From Massospora cicadina (Eukaryota > Entomophthoromycota > Entomophthoromycetes > Entomophthorales > Entomophthoraceae), in assembly GCA_022478985.1 (NCBI GenBank), contig JAKSZP010014859.1, positions 1 through 64,000 on the forward strand: a DNA stretch of 64,000 bases, in the 5' to 3' direction. A program made the position numbers and the translations under genes. How positions within the stretch are numbered: position 1 is the stretch's first letter; each line of letters opens with the position of its first letter. The notes below the pieces were generated by a model. It worked only from the letters and a program-made list of their open reading frames with translations. It searched no databases and was not told the origin of the DNA. Positions 43,798 to 55,304 of this stretch are shown here, one piece after another.

Positions 43798-44329
43798 TAC
43801 TATATATAATATATACACAATGATTTTTATTATTGCTGAAGTAGTGAATTACAAAAATGATATATAAAGATAGCGATGAATTAAATTAAATATTGGGAAA
43901 ATACTGTTAAAAATGCACTAAATTTTTTTGGGGGAAAAAGAACTGGCTTTAAAGTTTTTTTTTTTGGGGGGGGGGAAACTGGCTTCAAAAAATTGGGAAA
44001 AATGAACCTCCTACAAAAAAGGGATCTAAAACTATGAAATAATTGAAAAACTTTGAATACTTAAGTATCCTTTTAGAAGTTGGTGCTTTCTTCCAACCTA
44101 TCTTTTAGAATTTTGTCCACAGATATAAATTGAAGCTTATATAAAATTGGGTCTAAGTGTAAACTATATGCAACTTAGAATATATAGTGCTGAGTACACA
44201 TATTTATAAATGCTTATCTAATGAAGTTTAAAATATAATGTTGAATTAAATATGGTTTTATTAAGTATTTATAATTTCTCAATTATTTTATACTTTTTAA
44301 AGATTTTTTAAAGGTGGTTCTTTTTTCCC
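43798..44329. repeat. AT-rich repeat with homopolymer runs
   Basis: No gene is seen. It includes a T-run followed by a G-run (about 43955-43976). 44085-44329 matches the left end of the window. Confidence 0.7.
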
Positions 44330-44348
44330 AAAAAGTATTTTAATTCTA

Positions 44349-44641
44349 AGGGAGGATACCCCAGTGGTAGAGTGTGGACCCTCTACCATTGCCTCCCGAG
44401 TTCAATCCCAGTAATGGACTTTAGGTAGGGGATGATTTTGACTGTGTTGGTTTTGCGTGCCAATGCCCCGAACTGAGATAGCAAATAGCAAAGGCGGTCC
44501 ATGGAGTTCCTGGCCTATCATACGCCGCGCATGGAGGTTTTCCAGGTTTTATCCTCCTTTCCCATTTTCTTCACTTCCCTAATTGGTGCGGTACTGTCCC
44601 CAGGTCAGCCCACCTCAAATAAAATTTAAAATTTAAAATTT
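44349..44641 (+). mobile_element. Family-II SINE, 293 bp
   Basis: It is flanked by an exact 19-bp duplication aaaaagtattttaattcta (44330-44348 and 44642-44660). The tRNA-like head has A box 'cagtggtagagtgtgg' and B box 'gagttcaatccc'. The body is shared with 62471-62756 ('ccatggagttcctggcctat'). The tail is TTGGTGCGGTACTGTCCCCA...GCCCACCTCAAATAAAA, then (aattta)n. The same site without insert is seen near 270-285. Confidence 0.92.
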
Positions 44642-44660
44642 AAAAAGTATTTTAATTCTA

Positions 44661-45787
44661 GTAATTGCAAATATTCTACTTTATAAGCTGATCAGTATTA
44701 AGCTACTAAAATTATTGGTGACTAAGTGTAAATCTGGGGGAGCGCCCCCTATGTTTGGATTAAGAGGTGTTCTTTTTCCCATCCAAGAAGGGGCTAAGAA
44801 GGGTCTAGTACTAAAAAAAAAGGGGGGGGGGGGCTAAGAAGGCCAGAGGCCCCCCTTGTCTCCCAGGGTAACCTCACTCATGTGGTTGACAAGCAGTGGG
44901 TCACCACTTACCCTTTAAACCCCCGCCATCCATTCCAGTATTTCTTTCAAATGAATTAATACTACAAATCAAGAAAATTTGTGCCAAGCTATTAGAGATT
45001 TGGCGTTCTCATGGGACAAAAGGTTCAAATGAAGTTGATGGTCACAAGCCTTCAGCATCAAGGCCAGATAGTCCTAAACAGTCAGCAACAGAGCCTAATG
45101 GGTGCATACTTTTGGTGGATAAAAAGTTCAGAGTTATATCTCTGGCAAAAACTCACTGATGGCATCAGGTTATTGGGAAATTCTGCCATGAGTTTGAAAC
45201 CTCACTAGAAGCATCAAAAGTCACTTCTGACATACCTTGCTTGGCCAAACGGATGCTGGAGTGACTGGAAGCAGGCAAGCTGATCATCCTGAACCCGTTC
45301 CTGACCTAAGGGGACTGCCCCTATGTGTAGTGGCCTTGGGAGATTCTGCTGCCCCTTGGGTGAGATTCCATCAATTCAGTCACTGAAATTAAAGTAAATT
45401 GGCAATTTTGGGCATTTGGACAAACTGACAGTGACTCAGCCTGCCACTGACACTTTCAATTTTGGTTCTAAGTAAAAAGTTCAGGTTTTCACCCCACTCA
45501 CTCAAAGTTCTCTGAGTTAGATCAATTCTTGAGGACCCTAAATTTTGCGCTTTCCTAAGCTATTTCTCAAATTTATTGTTTATTTAAGCAGTAGTAACAA
45601 ACTTATATAATTAATGGTCAATTTTCTTATTCCAAATTAACAAAATTTATGCACCCTAAATTCAGTTTTATTTAACTATGACGAAATTCAAACCTCCCAT
45701 TCCAATCTCACTTTTCCCAGTCCCTAAAGCCATGGGGCCTATAGCTGTGTCAGCCTAGTTTGTTGCCAGGTTGTTATTTACTATTAT
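44661..45787. other. Unclassified mixed region, weak coding traces
   Basis: 44661-44740 is R-type. A poly-A/poly-G run lies at 44812-44831. From about 44890 the sequence is less AT-rich. A frame at 44896-45159 reads LQIKKICAKLLEIWRSHGTK and ILLVDKKFRVISLAKTH, and interrupted frames continue to about 45480 (LAKRMLE, LEAGKLIILNPFLT). 45300-45360 resembles 63490-63530, so this is probably an old repeat, perhaps a LINE ORF1 remnant. 45480-45787 shows nothing definite. Confidence 0.4.
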
Positions 45788-45792
45788 GGCCT

Positions 45793-46675
45793 TGTAAGGA
45801 GAGTGTCTGTAACTATTTCATTTCCAGCGAGGTGGTGTGAAATGAACAGCAAAACTGCCAGGGAACCAGTCATTAGGAGTATGGTAAACATGGCACCGCA
45901 GAGGATGCTGAAGCCAAAGTAACCCAGGGCAAGGGTGTACAATGTGGTGTATAGTAATTGGTAACAATAAAAAGCAACACTTGGGTGGACCCCAAAGGGG
46001 AGTCCAAACCCAAGCGGAGATCTGTGCTGGAGTGCGTGGGTGCCTCATTCTGGTGGGGACCAAGGGGCCTAGCAGTGCACGAGATCTGGTGGATAAATTT
46101 ATGTAAATAAAATGGCTAACGTTGTTAGAGACCTCCCTGAGGAGGTCAACACACAATTTCACCCAGGAACCATATTTAAAAAGTGTAAACTAATGGGAGA
46201 TTTTCTAAGGAAATTGACCAACAAAGAAAGTTAGTCTCATAAAAAATACTAAACTAAGGGGCGAATATTCAATCAGGGGAAATGGTGCTATACCTAAGTG
46301 AACCAATAGCACACCCTAACATCAGCCAGGGTGCTGCAGCTTGATATTGACCAAACTTGAGTTATGGATTGCAGGCAAAGCTGCTCAAATTTTGAAATTT
46401 TGAAAAGCAAACAGGATTTGGAACATAGTTTTCTGGGCAACCAAATCAAACTATCATTATTGGTGATATAGCTGGTGCGTTTACCCCTTGCTGTAACTCA
46501 GGGGTGACGTTATGAACATCCCCAGGACCAACCTAGGCATATCTCACCTGCACCCATCGTTGATCCAGGGTACTTTTGAGTTAAGGAAGGCCTTTCAACA
46601 TGACCTTTTTGGCCTCTTGATGACCAACTTTATCCTTACAATTAGTGCCCTCAATTATGTCATGGATCCATGACA
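45793..46675 (-). repeat. Left (3') LTR of Gypsy-3
   Basis: 883 bp, TGTAAGGAGAG to ATCCATGACA on the + strand. The polypurine tract is adjacent at 46679-46693 (AAAAGAAGGAGAGGG on the minus strand). The Pol frame continues into it to 46581. Confidence 0.92.
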
Positions 46676-48370
46676 TTACCCTCTCCTTCTTTTGGGGATC
46701 CACCATCTCCTGGAGCTTTTTCCAAAGAAAAGTTTTGTGAGCTGGGGCCAACTTCATGGCAGCAATGGCTTGCTTTAGCTTGGATCCTGCAGCCTCAGGG
46801 AAACGCTCATGGAAAATTTTCAATAAGATCTTGGGCATGGGTGCAGTCATGCGCTGGTACCCAACTGTTCTCTGCTGCATCAAATAACTTTTAGAATACA
46901 AGATACTCAAGTATTCTTCTTACACAATTTGAGGCTACAATTTCCTCCACTTTCCACTCTGGTGCATCATCAATGAGATAAGACTCTGGATTCTCTGTTG
47001 GGGGCCCTTAAACAACGTAAGCTTACTTTCATGGAAGACAGCAAAAATTTGGAATGGAGGGGGTAGATATAACTTATATTAGGCGTGGCCCACCTTTCTG
47101 ACAATGCGGTATGGCCCTATCCTCTTTGGTCCCAGTTTTTTATATGGTTGCTTTATTGAGATGTTTTTAGCACCCTTTCATCACAAGTCCTGCTTCATAG
47201 TACGCTGGACCAGCTTGTCTCTTACCGTCCACATTATCCTTGTAAGCTTTCATGGCTGCATCCAAAATTGGTGTTCACCATTTGGTGTACTTTCTTGATT
47301 GTTTTGCAAAGTCCACCACCGCTTCCACAATGGATCCACAATTGGGCTCCATGTTGAAGGTGGGATTAAAGACATAGTTGGAGAAGAAGGGAGAACAACC
47401 AATGGATGCATGTTGGGCGTTGGTATAACTAAATTGAGCCAGGGAGAGATGAAAACCCAATATGAATTATCCGTGGCATTGTAACACAGCAGAAACTGTT
47501 CCACGAACTGATTCACTCGTTCAGTCTGCCCGTCTAATTGGGAATGATAGGCAGTTGAATGGCAAGAGATAATCTGAAGAGTCTTACACAACTCTTCTCA
47601 GGAGACCAAGGTAATCTGGGGTCCACAATCGCTGATTATTTCTTGGGGAACCCCATGAAGGGCAAAAACTTGTGAAACAAAAAGCCTAGCCATCTCAGCT
47701 GTGGTTAAGGTGGTCCTGAAGGGAATAAAGTAAGCGAACTTTAAAACTGGTCTACTACTAACATGATGGCATCGTAGCCTTCAGATGCAGGAAGATTCAC
47801 AATGAAATCCACCATTAAGGAAGTCCAAGAACCTTCAGCATTTTGGACTGGTACCAATAACCCTGCGAGGGGCTGGAAACTCAGCTTCATTTGATTTCAG
47901 ACCAAGAACTCCTTACAATACCTGACCACCTGCATGGTATATCCCTTACAATTGTATGTGTGGCAAATTAGCTACAGAGACTTTTCCTTTCAAGGATGGT
48001 CAACATTGATTCTGTCATGATGGTCCAGGATGATTTTCAGGAGAAGTGGTCCAGCAGGAACCCATAGGCGCCCCAAGAACCGCACCATCTCATCCTTCAC
48101 ATGGCGACCTCTAATAATGTCCTCATGAATCAACTCACTTTTGGAAAATACTATAGTATCAGCAGCTAACAAAGGCTGTGAAAGGACTACCTTTCTGAAC
48201 ATACCATATTCCTCCACATTTTCCAGAGGAGCAAGCGCTGGCCCATGGGCCAAAGGAGAATGGAGTTGAAGCACAATTTTACATAGCAGAGTAACCAAGT
48301 GGGTGTTATGTACTTCTATCTCTTTAGGATTGGGAGCTAGTGCAGGATTTTGGCTCAATGAATCCACCAA
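46676..48370 (-). pseudogene. pol: Gypsy-3 integrase with chromodomain
   Basis: The zinc region LKIILDHHDRINVDHP lies near 48000-48025. In the core, the first Asp is in SLMVDFIVNLP (about 47790-47830), the second in IISDCGPQITLVS (about 47600-47640), and the Glu in YHSQLDGQTERVNQFVEQFL (about 47500-47560). All three catalytic residues are therefore present, though stops separate them. The C-terminal chromodomain at about 46790-46985 reads EWKVEEIVASNCVRRILEYL, then a stop, then FDAAENSWVPAHDCTHAQDL. The core joins cDNA to the chromosome and the chromodomain reads histone marks. Confidence 0.85.
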
Positions 48371-49510
48371 ACCATTCTCCTTACCCTTTGTAAACTTATT
48401 TGAAAATGAAAATTGGGCCAGGGTTTCATACCAGCGGGTCTGCTATGGGGTCAAGACATGAGGTTCGTGGTAATACAACAAGGAACGTGATCTGTACATA
48501 CACAGAAGGGTTAGAGAGAATGCAAGTGATAACGCCAATAAATCAGCGCCTCAACTGCTGCTAATAACTCTTTATCATATATGGCGTATTTAACTCAGGC
48601 ATAGACATCTTCTTGGAAAATATTCCACTGAATGCTCTAATCCGTCTTTACCTACTTGTAATAGGGCTGCCGCTATGGTGAATTTGGAGGCATAAGAAGC
48701 AACAATAAACTCCTTTTTGGAGCCTACATGGTGAAGGACGGGCATGAACAACAGGGTGCACTTTACCACTTGGAAGGCATCCTGAAAAGATGGGGACCAC
48801 TGGAGCACTTTTACCCCACCCACCTTAGATAAGGGATACCACTTCAGAAAGATTTGGTGTGAATTTCTTAAGAAACGTACACGTCACCAAAAAAACTCCT
48901 CAATTCCTTGACTGAAGTTGAGGTGGGCCACTCGCAAATTGCCTTCTACTTGTTTGGAGTTATCATGTGGCCTTGGAAAAACACAACGTCACCTAGGAAG
49001 GTGATCTGGGACTTAAAGAACTCACACTTAATGATTTTTAGCGTAAGGTTGGCCGCCCTCAAACTCTCCACCACTTGCTGTAGTGTATAGCATGGGACTC
49101 TTGATTGGGGGAAAACACTAGAATATCATCCATGTAGGCTACCTTTCAAACACCCAGTAGGCCCCCAAGGCCGCATCAATACGGCGTTAAAAGATAGCTG
49201 CCACATTCTTATGCCCAAAGGGTCTAATCTGGAACTTAAAGATTCCTTTTCAGGTACGGGTTGCAGTTAGCCACTCTTAGCTCTTCTTGATCCTAATCTG
49301 ATTGAACGTGTTTAAACAGTCCATTTTGTAGAAGACTTTTGATTCTCCACATAGCAAGCAATCTGAAAATCTAACGGGATGGTATGCAAGTCTGGTACTG
49401 TGAAGTTGTTGAGATTCCCATAGTCTACACATGGGCATAAAGTACCATCTGACTTTTCCACAAAGAGAAGTGGAGAGCATAACAGGGAGGTACGCTGAAA
49501 CATCATGCCT
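48371..49510 (-). pseudogene. pol: Gypsy-3 reverse transcriptase and RNase H
   Basis: RT: LLFVEKSDGTLCPCVDYGNL and NNFTVPDLHTIPLDF (49330-49480), then YMDD at 49125-49136. The connection and start of RNase H follow: VKVLQWSPSFQDAFQVVK and LLQVGKDGLEHSVEYFPRR (48590-48820). The RNase H end ENGLVDSLSQNPALAPNPKE runs into 48370-48310. The first-Asp region (KSSTKWTV) is frameshifted. Motif order matches Gypsy-2 throughout. Confidence 0.82.
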
Positions 49511-49808
49511 CTAGCTAAATACTCTGTAAACTACACATCTAATGCCGCTTCCTCTCATACAGTCAAAGGGTAAATGGGAGAAGATATATGCACCAGATCA
49601 ATGGTGATCTTGAACTTACAATCAAAAACTCTTAATTAGATGTAGTACATTGGCTGACGCCGCATCAACAAAGCTTCCAACCCTCCAGATAGGAAGGTAA
49701 GGGTACCTCCAAAGAGGGCTTCAGCAGTGGGGCAAGACTGAGAGTGTGTATATTGGTCCAGTGGGGCAGAACTCCCTGAGAGTTCTCTTTAAACAAATGG
49801 ACAACTAA

Positions 49809-50153
49809 TTAATGACTATCCTTCAAATTTAAGTAAAAGGTATTGTATTTCAAGTTGGTTCTGATATCAAACTTTTGCACCACTCTACACCCAAAATATT
49901 GGCACAGAAGGTTTTTAATGGCTTGGAATCGGTCCACCAAATGATATTTGCAAATTTGATAATACACTAACCCAAGAACCTTCAGTGTAGGAATACTTTG
50001 AGAAGCCCCTCCCCTAACAATACCACCTGGCAAGTAATTCAACTCAAGGTAGTCAGCTAGGTATTGGTCAATAAAATTCTCAGAGGCGCTTGTATCCACC
50101 AAAATAGTTGTGCGGATTTTTTCTAAAGGACTTAAAAGGGTAGCAGTCAACAA
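49809..50153 (-). pseudogene. pol: Gypsy-3 protease segment
   Basis: This 114-codon open stretch contains TTILVDTSASENFIDQYLAD. The active-site triplet is DTS (50082-50096) instead of DTG, which should abolish activity because the Gly is invariant in retropepsins. Then come GGIVRGGASQSIPTLKVLGL and CRVVQKFDIRTNLKYNT. Gypsy-2 keeps DTGAS at the same place. Confidence 0.85.
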
Positions 50154-50907
50154 AAATATCTTGAATTATTTTTATTCAAAGACGAAAAACGCCAGCACCT
50201 CCCCAGAAAACTCTTGATCAGGAATAAGCCTGCCTTAGGGTACAATACACATCATAGAATAGAGTGGGATAGTGTATATCTTACTACTGAGGTCAAATAT
50301 CACACCTTAACTTCAGCAGTTGCTTAAACATCTTATATTAAAGAAGTAACTACTTTTCCACCGCCTGTGTTCTGCGGATCATGGTTGGGGTCAAGAGCGA
50401 GTCTCTGGGGTGATTTGGTATACTGAAATGGATTCCAGTTTAGAGCTACAAGAGTAATAGTAGGCTCATTTCTATATAAGAAATTAGCATTACAAAGTGC
50501 GCTTTGAAATGTGAATAACCCATACCCATTTTGGCAGCAGATTATGCTTTGTTATCCAAGACCATACCCACCAGGACTTTTGTCAATGACCCCACCTGCT
50601 AATCCAAACGTGAGGCTGAGAAAATTCATTTTCATTATATAGTTTTTATTAATTTTTGGGGAAAGTTGGGAAATCACAACACTCAGATTGAAAAACACCC
50701 AAATTCACCAGATATTAGCAAGAAAAATGAATTCTTCCTAATTGGAGGTAGCAGGGATAACGCCAGGATGTAACAACCATTGGCAAAATGAGAAAATGGT
50801 GGTGTGCTCCACTGCGGCCATGACCAACAGCTGGCACACCCAATATACACTTTTCAAAAGCCCCACATGGATAATTTTTGGACATAAAAAGTTGATTGGT
50901 CAACCAA
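50154..50907 (-). other. Gypsy-3 leader between LTR and protease, no recognisable Gag
   Basis: It aligns with 14481-15249 in Gypsy-2. Next to the LTR is 'attggtcaaccaat' (50895-50908), a short palindrome at the primer-binding-site position. No capsid or zinc-knuckle frame is found. Confidence 0.6.
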
Positions 50908-51790
50908 TGTAAGAAGAGTGTCTGCAACTCTCCCATTTCAAGCTAGGTGATGTGAGATGCACAGAAAAACTTCCAGGGAATCACACATTAGGAGTATGGT
51001 AAACATGGCACCGCAGAGGATGCTGAAGCCAAAGTAACCCAGGGCAAGGGTGTATAATGTGGCATTTATTAATTGGCAACAATAAAAAACAACAATTGGG
51101 TGGACCCCAAAGGGGAGTCCAAACCCAAGCGGAGATCTTTACTGGAGTGTGTGGGTACCTCAGTCTGGAAAGGCCAGGGGGCCCAGCAGTGCACCAGATC
51201 TGGTGGATAAATTTATGTAAATAAAACGGCCAACATTGTTAGAGACTCCTCAAGGAGGTATACACAGGTTCGCCCAAGGAATCATATTAAAAATGTAAAT
51301 TAAATATGAAATTTTATTAAGGAAGTTGACCAATAAGGAAAGTTGGTCTCAAAAAATACTTAAACTAAGGGGCGAATATTCAATCAGGGGAAATGGTGCT
51401 ATGCCTAAGTGACCCAATAGCACACCCTACCATCAGCTAGGGTGCTGCAACTTGAGATCAACCAAACTTGAGTTATGAATTGCAGGCAAAGATGCCCAAA
51501 TTTTGAAATTTTGAAAAGCAAACAGCTTTTGAAACACCGTTTGCTGAGCAACCATATCAAACTATCATTATTGGTGATATAGCTGGTGCATTTTAACATT
51601 CTTGCTGTAACTTGGGGGCAAGCATCATGCACATCCCCAGTACCAACCTGGGTATATCTCACCTTCACTCAGCGTTGATACAGGATATGTTTGAGGTCAA
51701 GCAGGCCTTGCAATTTTTCCTTTTTAACCTCCCAAAGACCAGCTTTATCCTTGCAATTAGCGCCCTCAAATATGTCATGGAGCCATGACA
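50908..51790 (-). repeat. Right (5') LTR of Gypsy-3
   Basis: 883 bp, TGTAAGAAGAG to GCCATGACA on the + strand. Long stretches are nearly identical to the left LTR (for example 'gcaccgcagaggatgctgaa'). Confidence 0.92.
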
Positions 51791-51795
51791 GGCCT

Positions 51796-52432
51796 ACTAG
51801 CGCTTGCTAATGAAATCATTAAGCACAATTCAACGTCATTTGAGCAGCAGCGCCCCTGGAATTTGGGTTTACCATTAGGGTGTTTTTGCATCAAGAATGA
51901 CAGGACGTTCTAAACTTCACTTGCCTCATTCATGAAACTAAGTCAATAATATATAAGAGTTGACTGTTTTAAAAAGTATCAATTTAATTAAAAAGCTTTG
52001 TGATATTTTAAATACACTGAATAGATTATAAAAACAATCTTAATCAATATTCAATTAAATTAATCATATGATATTAAAATTATCACTAAATCGATTAAAA
52101 TTTACAAGTGTAATTAAGGGAAATTTTTTTGAATTATTACAAACTTTTAATATCTGGTATACTCATACATGATTTACGCTCACCTCAGTATCACCTCTTT
52201 TGCAGCTTTGGTGGCGTCAGCACCTTCCAACCCAAAGCCTGCTGGCTGGGATTTAAGTAACAATATTTCAAATACAAAATATGTTCTGCACCGTTATGGA
52301 TTTAGTTTTAAGGTTACGGTGATCCTGCTTTTGAAGGTTACAGTGGATTTGGTGGCTGCAGTGGCTGCGGAGGTTGTGGTGAGTGAGGTGGTTGTTGACT
52401 AACCATCATTGACAATGTATGTTAAAACAATT
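51796..52432. repeat. R3, left part
   Basis: 51796-51950 is not clearly repetitive ('gcagcgcccctggaatttgg'). From about 51950 it is collinear with R2 at 21985 onward and with R1. It carries copy 3 of the secreted-protein gene and is interrupted by LINE-B at 'aagagtgct'. Confidence 0.7.
52169..52386 (+). pseudogene. Small secreted Gly/Cys-rich protein, copy 3 (start kept, frameshifted)
   Basis: This is the only copy with the ATG (52169-52171): MIYAHLSITSFAALVASAPS, a good signal peptide, then NPKPAGWDLSNN and TKYVLHRYGFSF. A single-base deletion at about 52313 in the Gly-rich region shifts the frame, so the readable frame ends in Val/Ala-rich sequence at 52402. The DNA still matches the Cys-rich end and TGA (52384-52386) of copy 2. 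It would have been a ~72-residue secreted peptide. Comparison of the three copies locates the ancestral start and end. Confidence 0.65.
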
Positions 52433-52511
52433 AAGAGTGCTTTCATGAGAGCTAGGTAGTGTAAGCTGGGGCCTTCTCATGGTGTGACCAAGGAAAGCCC
52501 ATAAAATACAG

Positions 52512-52620
52512 GTGAGTAGTCATCACCAGAACCCAGTGAGGTACTTTGGAAGGGTCCTGTATTAGCCTGAAAAAGGTGTGGGATGGAAGCTAATGACTGT
52601 GACCCAACCCATTATTGCAG
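52512..52620 (+). other. Intron-like segment in the LINE-B 5' leader
   Basis: It starts GTGAGT, has CTAATGAC 27 bases before its end and finishes ATTATTGCAG (109 nt). The corresponding part of the nested derivative (55596-55699) starts GTAAGT and ends TTCTTGCAG. The pattern fits a fungal spliceosomal intron. Whether it is spliced is not known. Confidence 0.4.
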
Positions 52621-52639
52621 GTGCTTCCACCCTTTTTTG

Positions 52640-54070
52640 GGGGGGGATATGGCCAGGAAAGGGGAGGCAAGAGTCAGGCATATCAACTGTCACATTACTT
52701 TCCTATGAGGTGGGGCACTGCAAAAGCAGGTCTTAGCGACAAGGGTGGGGAAATCCTGATTGGTTGGGCTTCAGCCCATCTATCTACAAAATTCACCGCA
52801 GTTTTTTAGGTTGGTCTAAAACCTTGGTAGCAGCCCGTAGCTTACATGGTCCTACACTGGTGCAGTGAAAGGCAAGAGCACCCACTTACCAAATTGACAG
52901 ACTGACCCAAAAGGATTGCAATGTTCCCGCACAAAAAGGGCCTGGAGAGCAAACTCCATTACAAAAAACTGGAAAGTCCAATTTCATTGAAATCAACAGC
53001 GTGGGTGGTCCCTTCTTCACAGAAGGCTCCAGTCTCCTTTGCAGTGATGGCCACTAATATATTGGGGTTCAGAACCAAGATTTTCAAAGTGGGTAACTCC
53101 AGCCCCTCAAAAGGTTAGATGGAAAGCATGGTGGAGAGCCTCAAGAGGGTTCACGCTGTGGAAGTGAAGACTGGGTGGTCTAATGAAATTCTCATGGGCC
53201 GCATGATTGAGGTGTGTGGGTTCACCCCACTCGATATTTCGCGTTTGGCTCATGATTGAGTTTTATGACTTTCCAGTTTAAGCTTCAAAAGAAAAGGTTT
53301 TAGCTGCCATTTTGAGCACAAAGAATAAGGAGGCCGTATGTCTTAACATTGGCACTGAGATTGGAAGGTTCATTTTGTGGGACGTAATACTTGAGTCACA
53401 AGAGGGATCATTATGTCTCAGCTGTAAGGCTTTGGCAAAGTGATATCTTTTAATGAGAACAAGTTGGTAAAGAACTTGAAGTAGAAGGACGGTAGTTTGA
53501 AAAGTTCACCATAGGCTCTGGGGTCTATTTTTGAAGTTGAACTTTCAGAGTCATATGAAGAGCTGCCTCGTTCAGTTACTGTGGGGACCTGGAGTGTCCC
53601 TGTGGTGCCGCTGGATAGGTGCTTCTTGTGTTGCATAAAGGGGCACGTCAAAACCAAATGTCCTCAGAATAAACCTCCTGTGGCAGCGGCCAATCCCAAT
53701 AAGCCTATAGAGGGGGCGCCATCCATGGTGACCTCAGAAAAAAAGAAGCTAGTTGTCAAAAAGGTGTTGGATAAGCTAGCTGAGTTGTCAGCCAAGGCAA
53801 AGGAGGCAATGCGAATGGCAGCGCCAAATTTATATATGGTAACTGAGTGCTGAGAAGCACCAGTAAGGTTAGGAAGGATTTGAAGCAGTCCCAGAAGGCG
53901 AGGGAAGCTGTTAGACTCCAAATAGAGCTAAGTAACGCTTTGTTTTTTATTCCACAAAGGATTTTTGAAAACGGCTGCATCTCAAATGGATGGGGTTCTC
54001 TTCATCACTCAATTGCATAAGAGGTGGGTGACCATTAGGGATGTGGGTGTGACAGAGCGCGTGAGGAATG
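52640..54070 (+). pseudogene. LINE-B ORF1: RRM-like protein with zinc knuckle
   Basis: Fragments: AHLSTKFTAVF (about 52775-52805), VSFAVMATNILGFRTKIFKV (53028-53090), VEVKTGWSNEILMGRMIEV (about 53160-53215). A CCHC knuckle RCFLCCIKGHVKTKCPQ lies at about 53617-53670, followed by KLVVKKVLDKLAELSAKAKE (53745-53805). The last third continues to about 54070 (RWVTIRDVGVTERV). It is the same layout as LINE-A ORF1. The zinc knuckle and the Lys/Ala helix are in one open frame (53581-53853). Confidence 0.78.
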
Positions 54071-55304
54071 TAGTGGAAGAGGCGGAGGTGAAAGAGTTGC
54101 TGTCTTGTATTTTAGTGGTCTAGGGCCTTCTAGCCCAATGCCTCCAACTGAACTAGAGGGGTCTATTGAAGACCCTAGAAATGAAAGATTCTGGTGGCTG
54201 CTGTGACCAAGCAGCCACCACCCCTGGCCCAGTCAAGTACTGGAAAGGGGAGGAAGAAATGTGGTCCCACTAAACCAGCTGAGGTAGAAGAATATGGATT
54301 ACCCCGGATCCTAACATCAAAGCCTCTTTAGCTTCTAACCTATGGTGATCTGGGTTGAATTCACTCATGCGTGAGCCTGAATGCCCTCAGGCAATGGCAG
54401 TGAGTGAAACTCAGATTGCAACAACTAAGGATAGATATCAGCTTGCTCACTGAGACTACGTTTAAACCTGGGGTGGAAGAGAACTGGTCTTGCAGTTACC
54501 TCGGAAGCAATCATTTTACTCTCACTTGGTGGATCACTAAACTCAGATTCGCCCTTATGGGAGGGAAAGAGGGAGGGGGAAACCAAAGGGGGTATCTTGG
54601 TCTGGTGGGCGGACAGAGCTAATGTGATAATAAAAGAATATTGGTTCATGGAAGAGCAGTGGCGGTAATGTCATTGTTTGGAGAGGAAATTAAAATTATA
54701 TTATAGACATATATGAGCCCAATTGTGGGTCTGAAAGGAATGCCTTATTCCAGAAGGTCAGCCTGAGAAACTAAGAGAAGGCATTGGAGGGTCCAGTAGT
54801 GCTGGGGGAGATATGCACGGTGTCTGCTTTAGAGATGGCAGGATTAGCGCAGGCACTGGAGTTCTGATCCTAGAGCTCACAAGTTGGCCAGTTTAATGAT
54901 TGACCTTAGCCTACTGGATGTGTGGAGAGCGGGCTGTGATGAGGAGGGGGAGACTGGGTGGACTCACGTTCAGGGGGATCATTTCTCCCACACTGACCTT
55001 GTGTCAGTGCCCTAACTTCTCCTGTGCCACTTCAAGTTGATCACTCTTAATCATGATACAGGTGTTTTGGTATACAGGCCCCTTGAACTACAGATCATGA
55101 CCCTCAGGTTGCTTCTGCGGGGAAAAGGATCAGGAAACTGAACCCTGAACTATTTAAGTGGTATCCACTCCAGGAGAACATGAGGAAGAAGGTGAGACGA
55201 TGGAGAAGCCAGATTGTGGGAAATCCAGATGCTCCAATAAAATGGTTAAAGATGAAGGCTGAACTCAAGATGGCATATGAAATCTTTGGGAGGCAGCAAG
55301 GGGC

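Larger units (their letters stand above)
45793..51790 (-). mobile_element. Gypsy-3, chromodomain Ty3/Gypsy element with perfect TSD
   Basis: 5,998 bp, bounded by two LTRs of exactly 883 bp and flanked by GGCCT on both sides (45788-45792 and 51791-51795). Minus-strand order: leader, protease, RT, RNase H, integrase, chromodomain. Same family as Gypsy-2. The LTRs look close to each other. Coding parts have many stops and frameshifts, so it is defective, yet structurally it is the best-defined LTR element in the window. Confidence 0.93.

Noticed and set aside
44812..44831. A-run followed by G-run as a biological signal
   Set aside because: A homopolymer junction like this, and the T/G run at about 43955, is a common assembly or sequencing artefact. 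Nothing nearby gives it a role.
44896..45208. Two overlapping + strand frames of 87 and 65 codons as host genes
   Set aside because: No recognisable domain, overlapping phases and similarity of the following sequence to another site suggest a decayed repeat.
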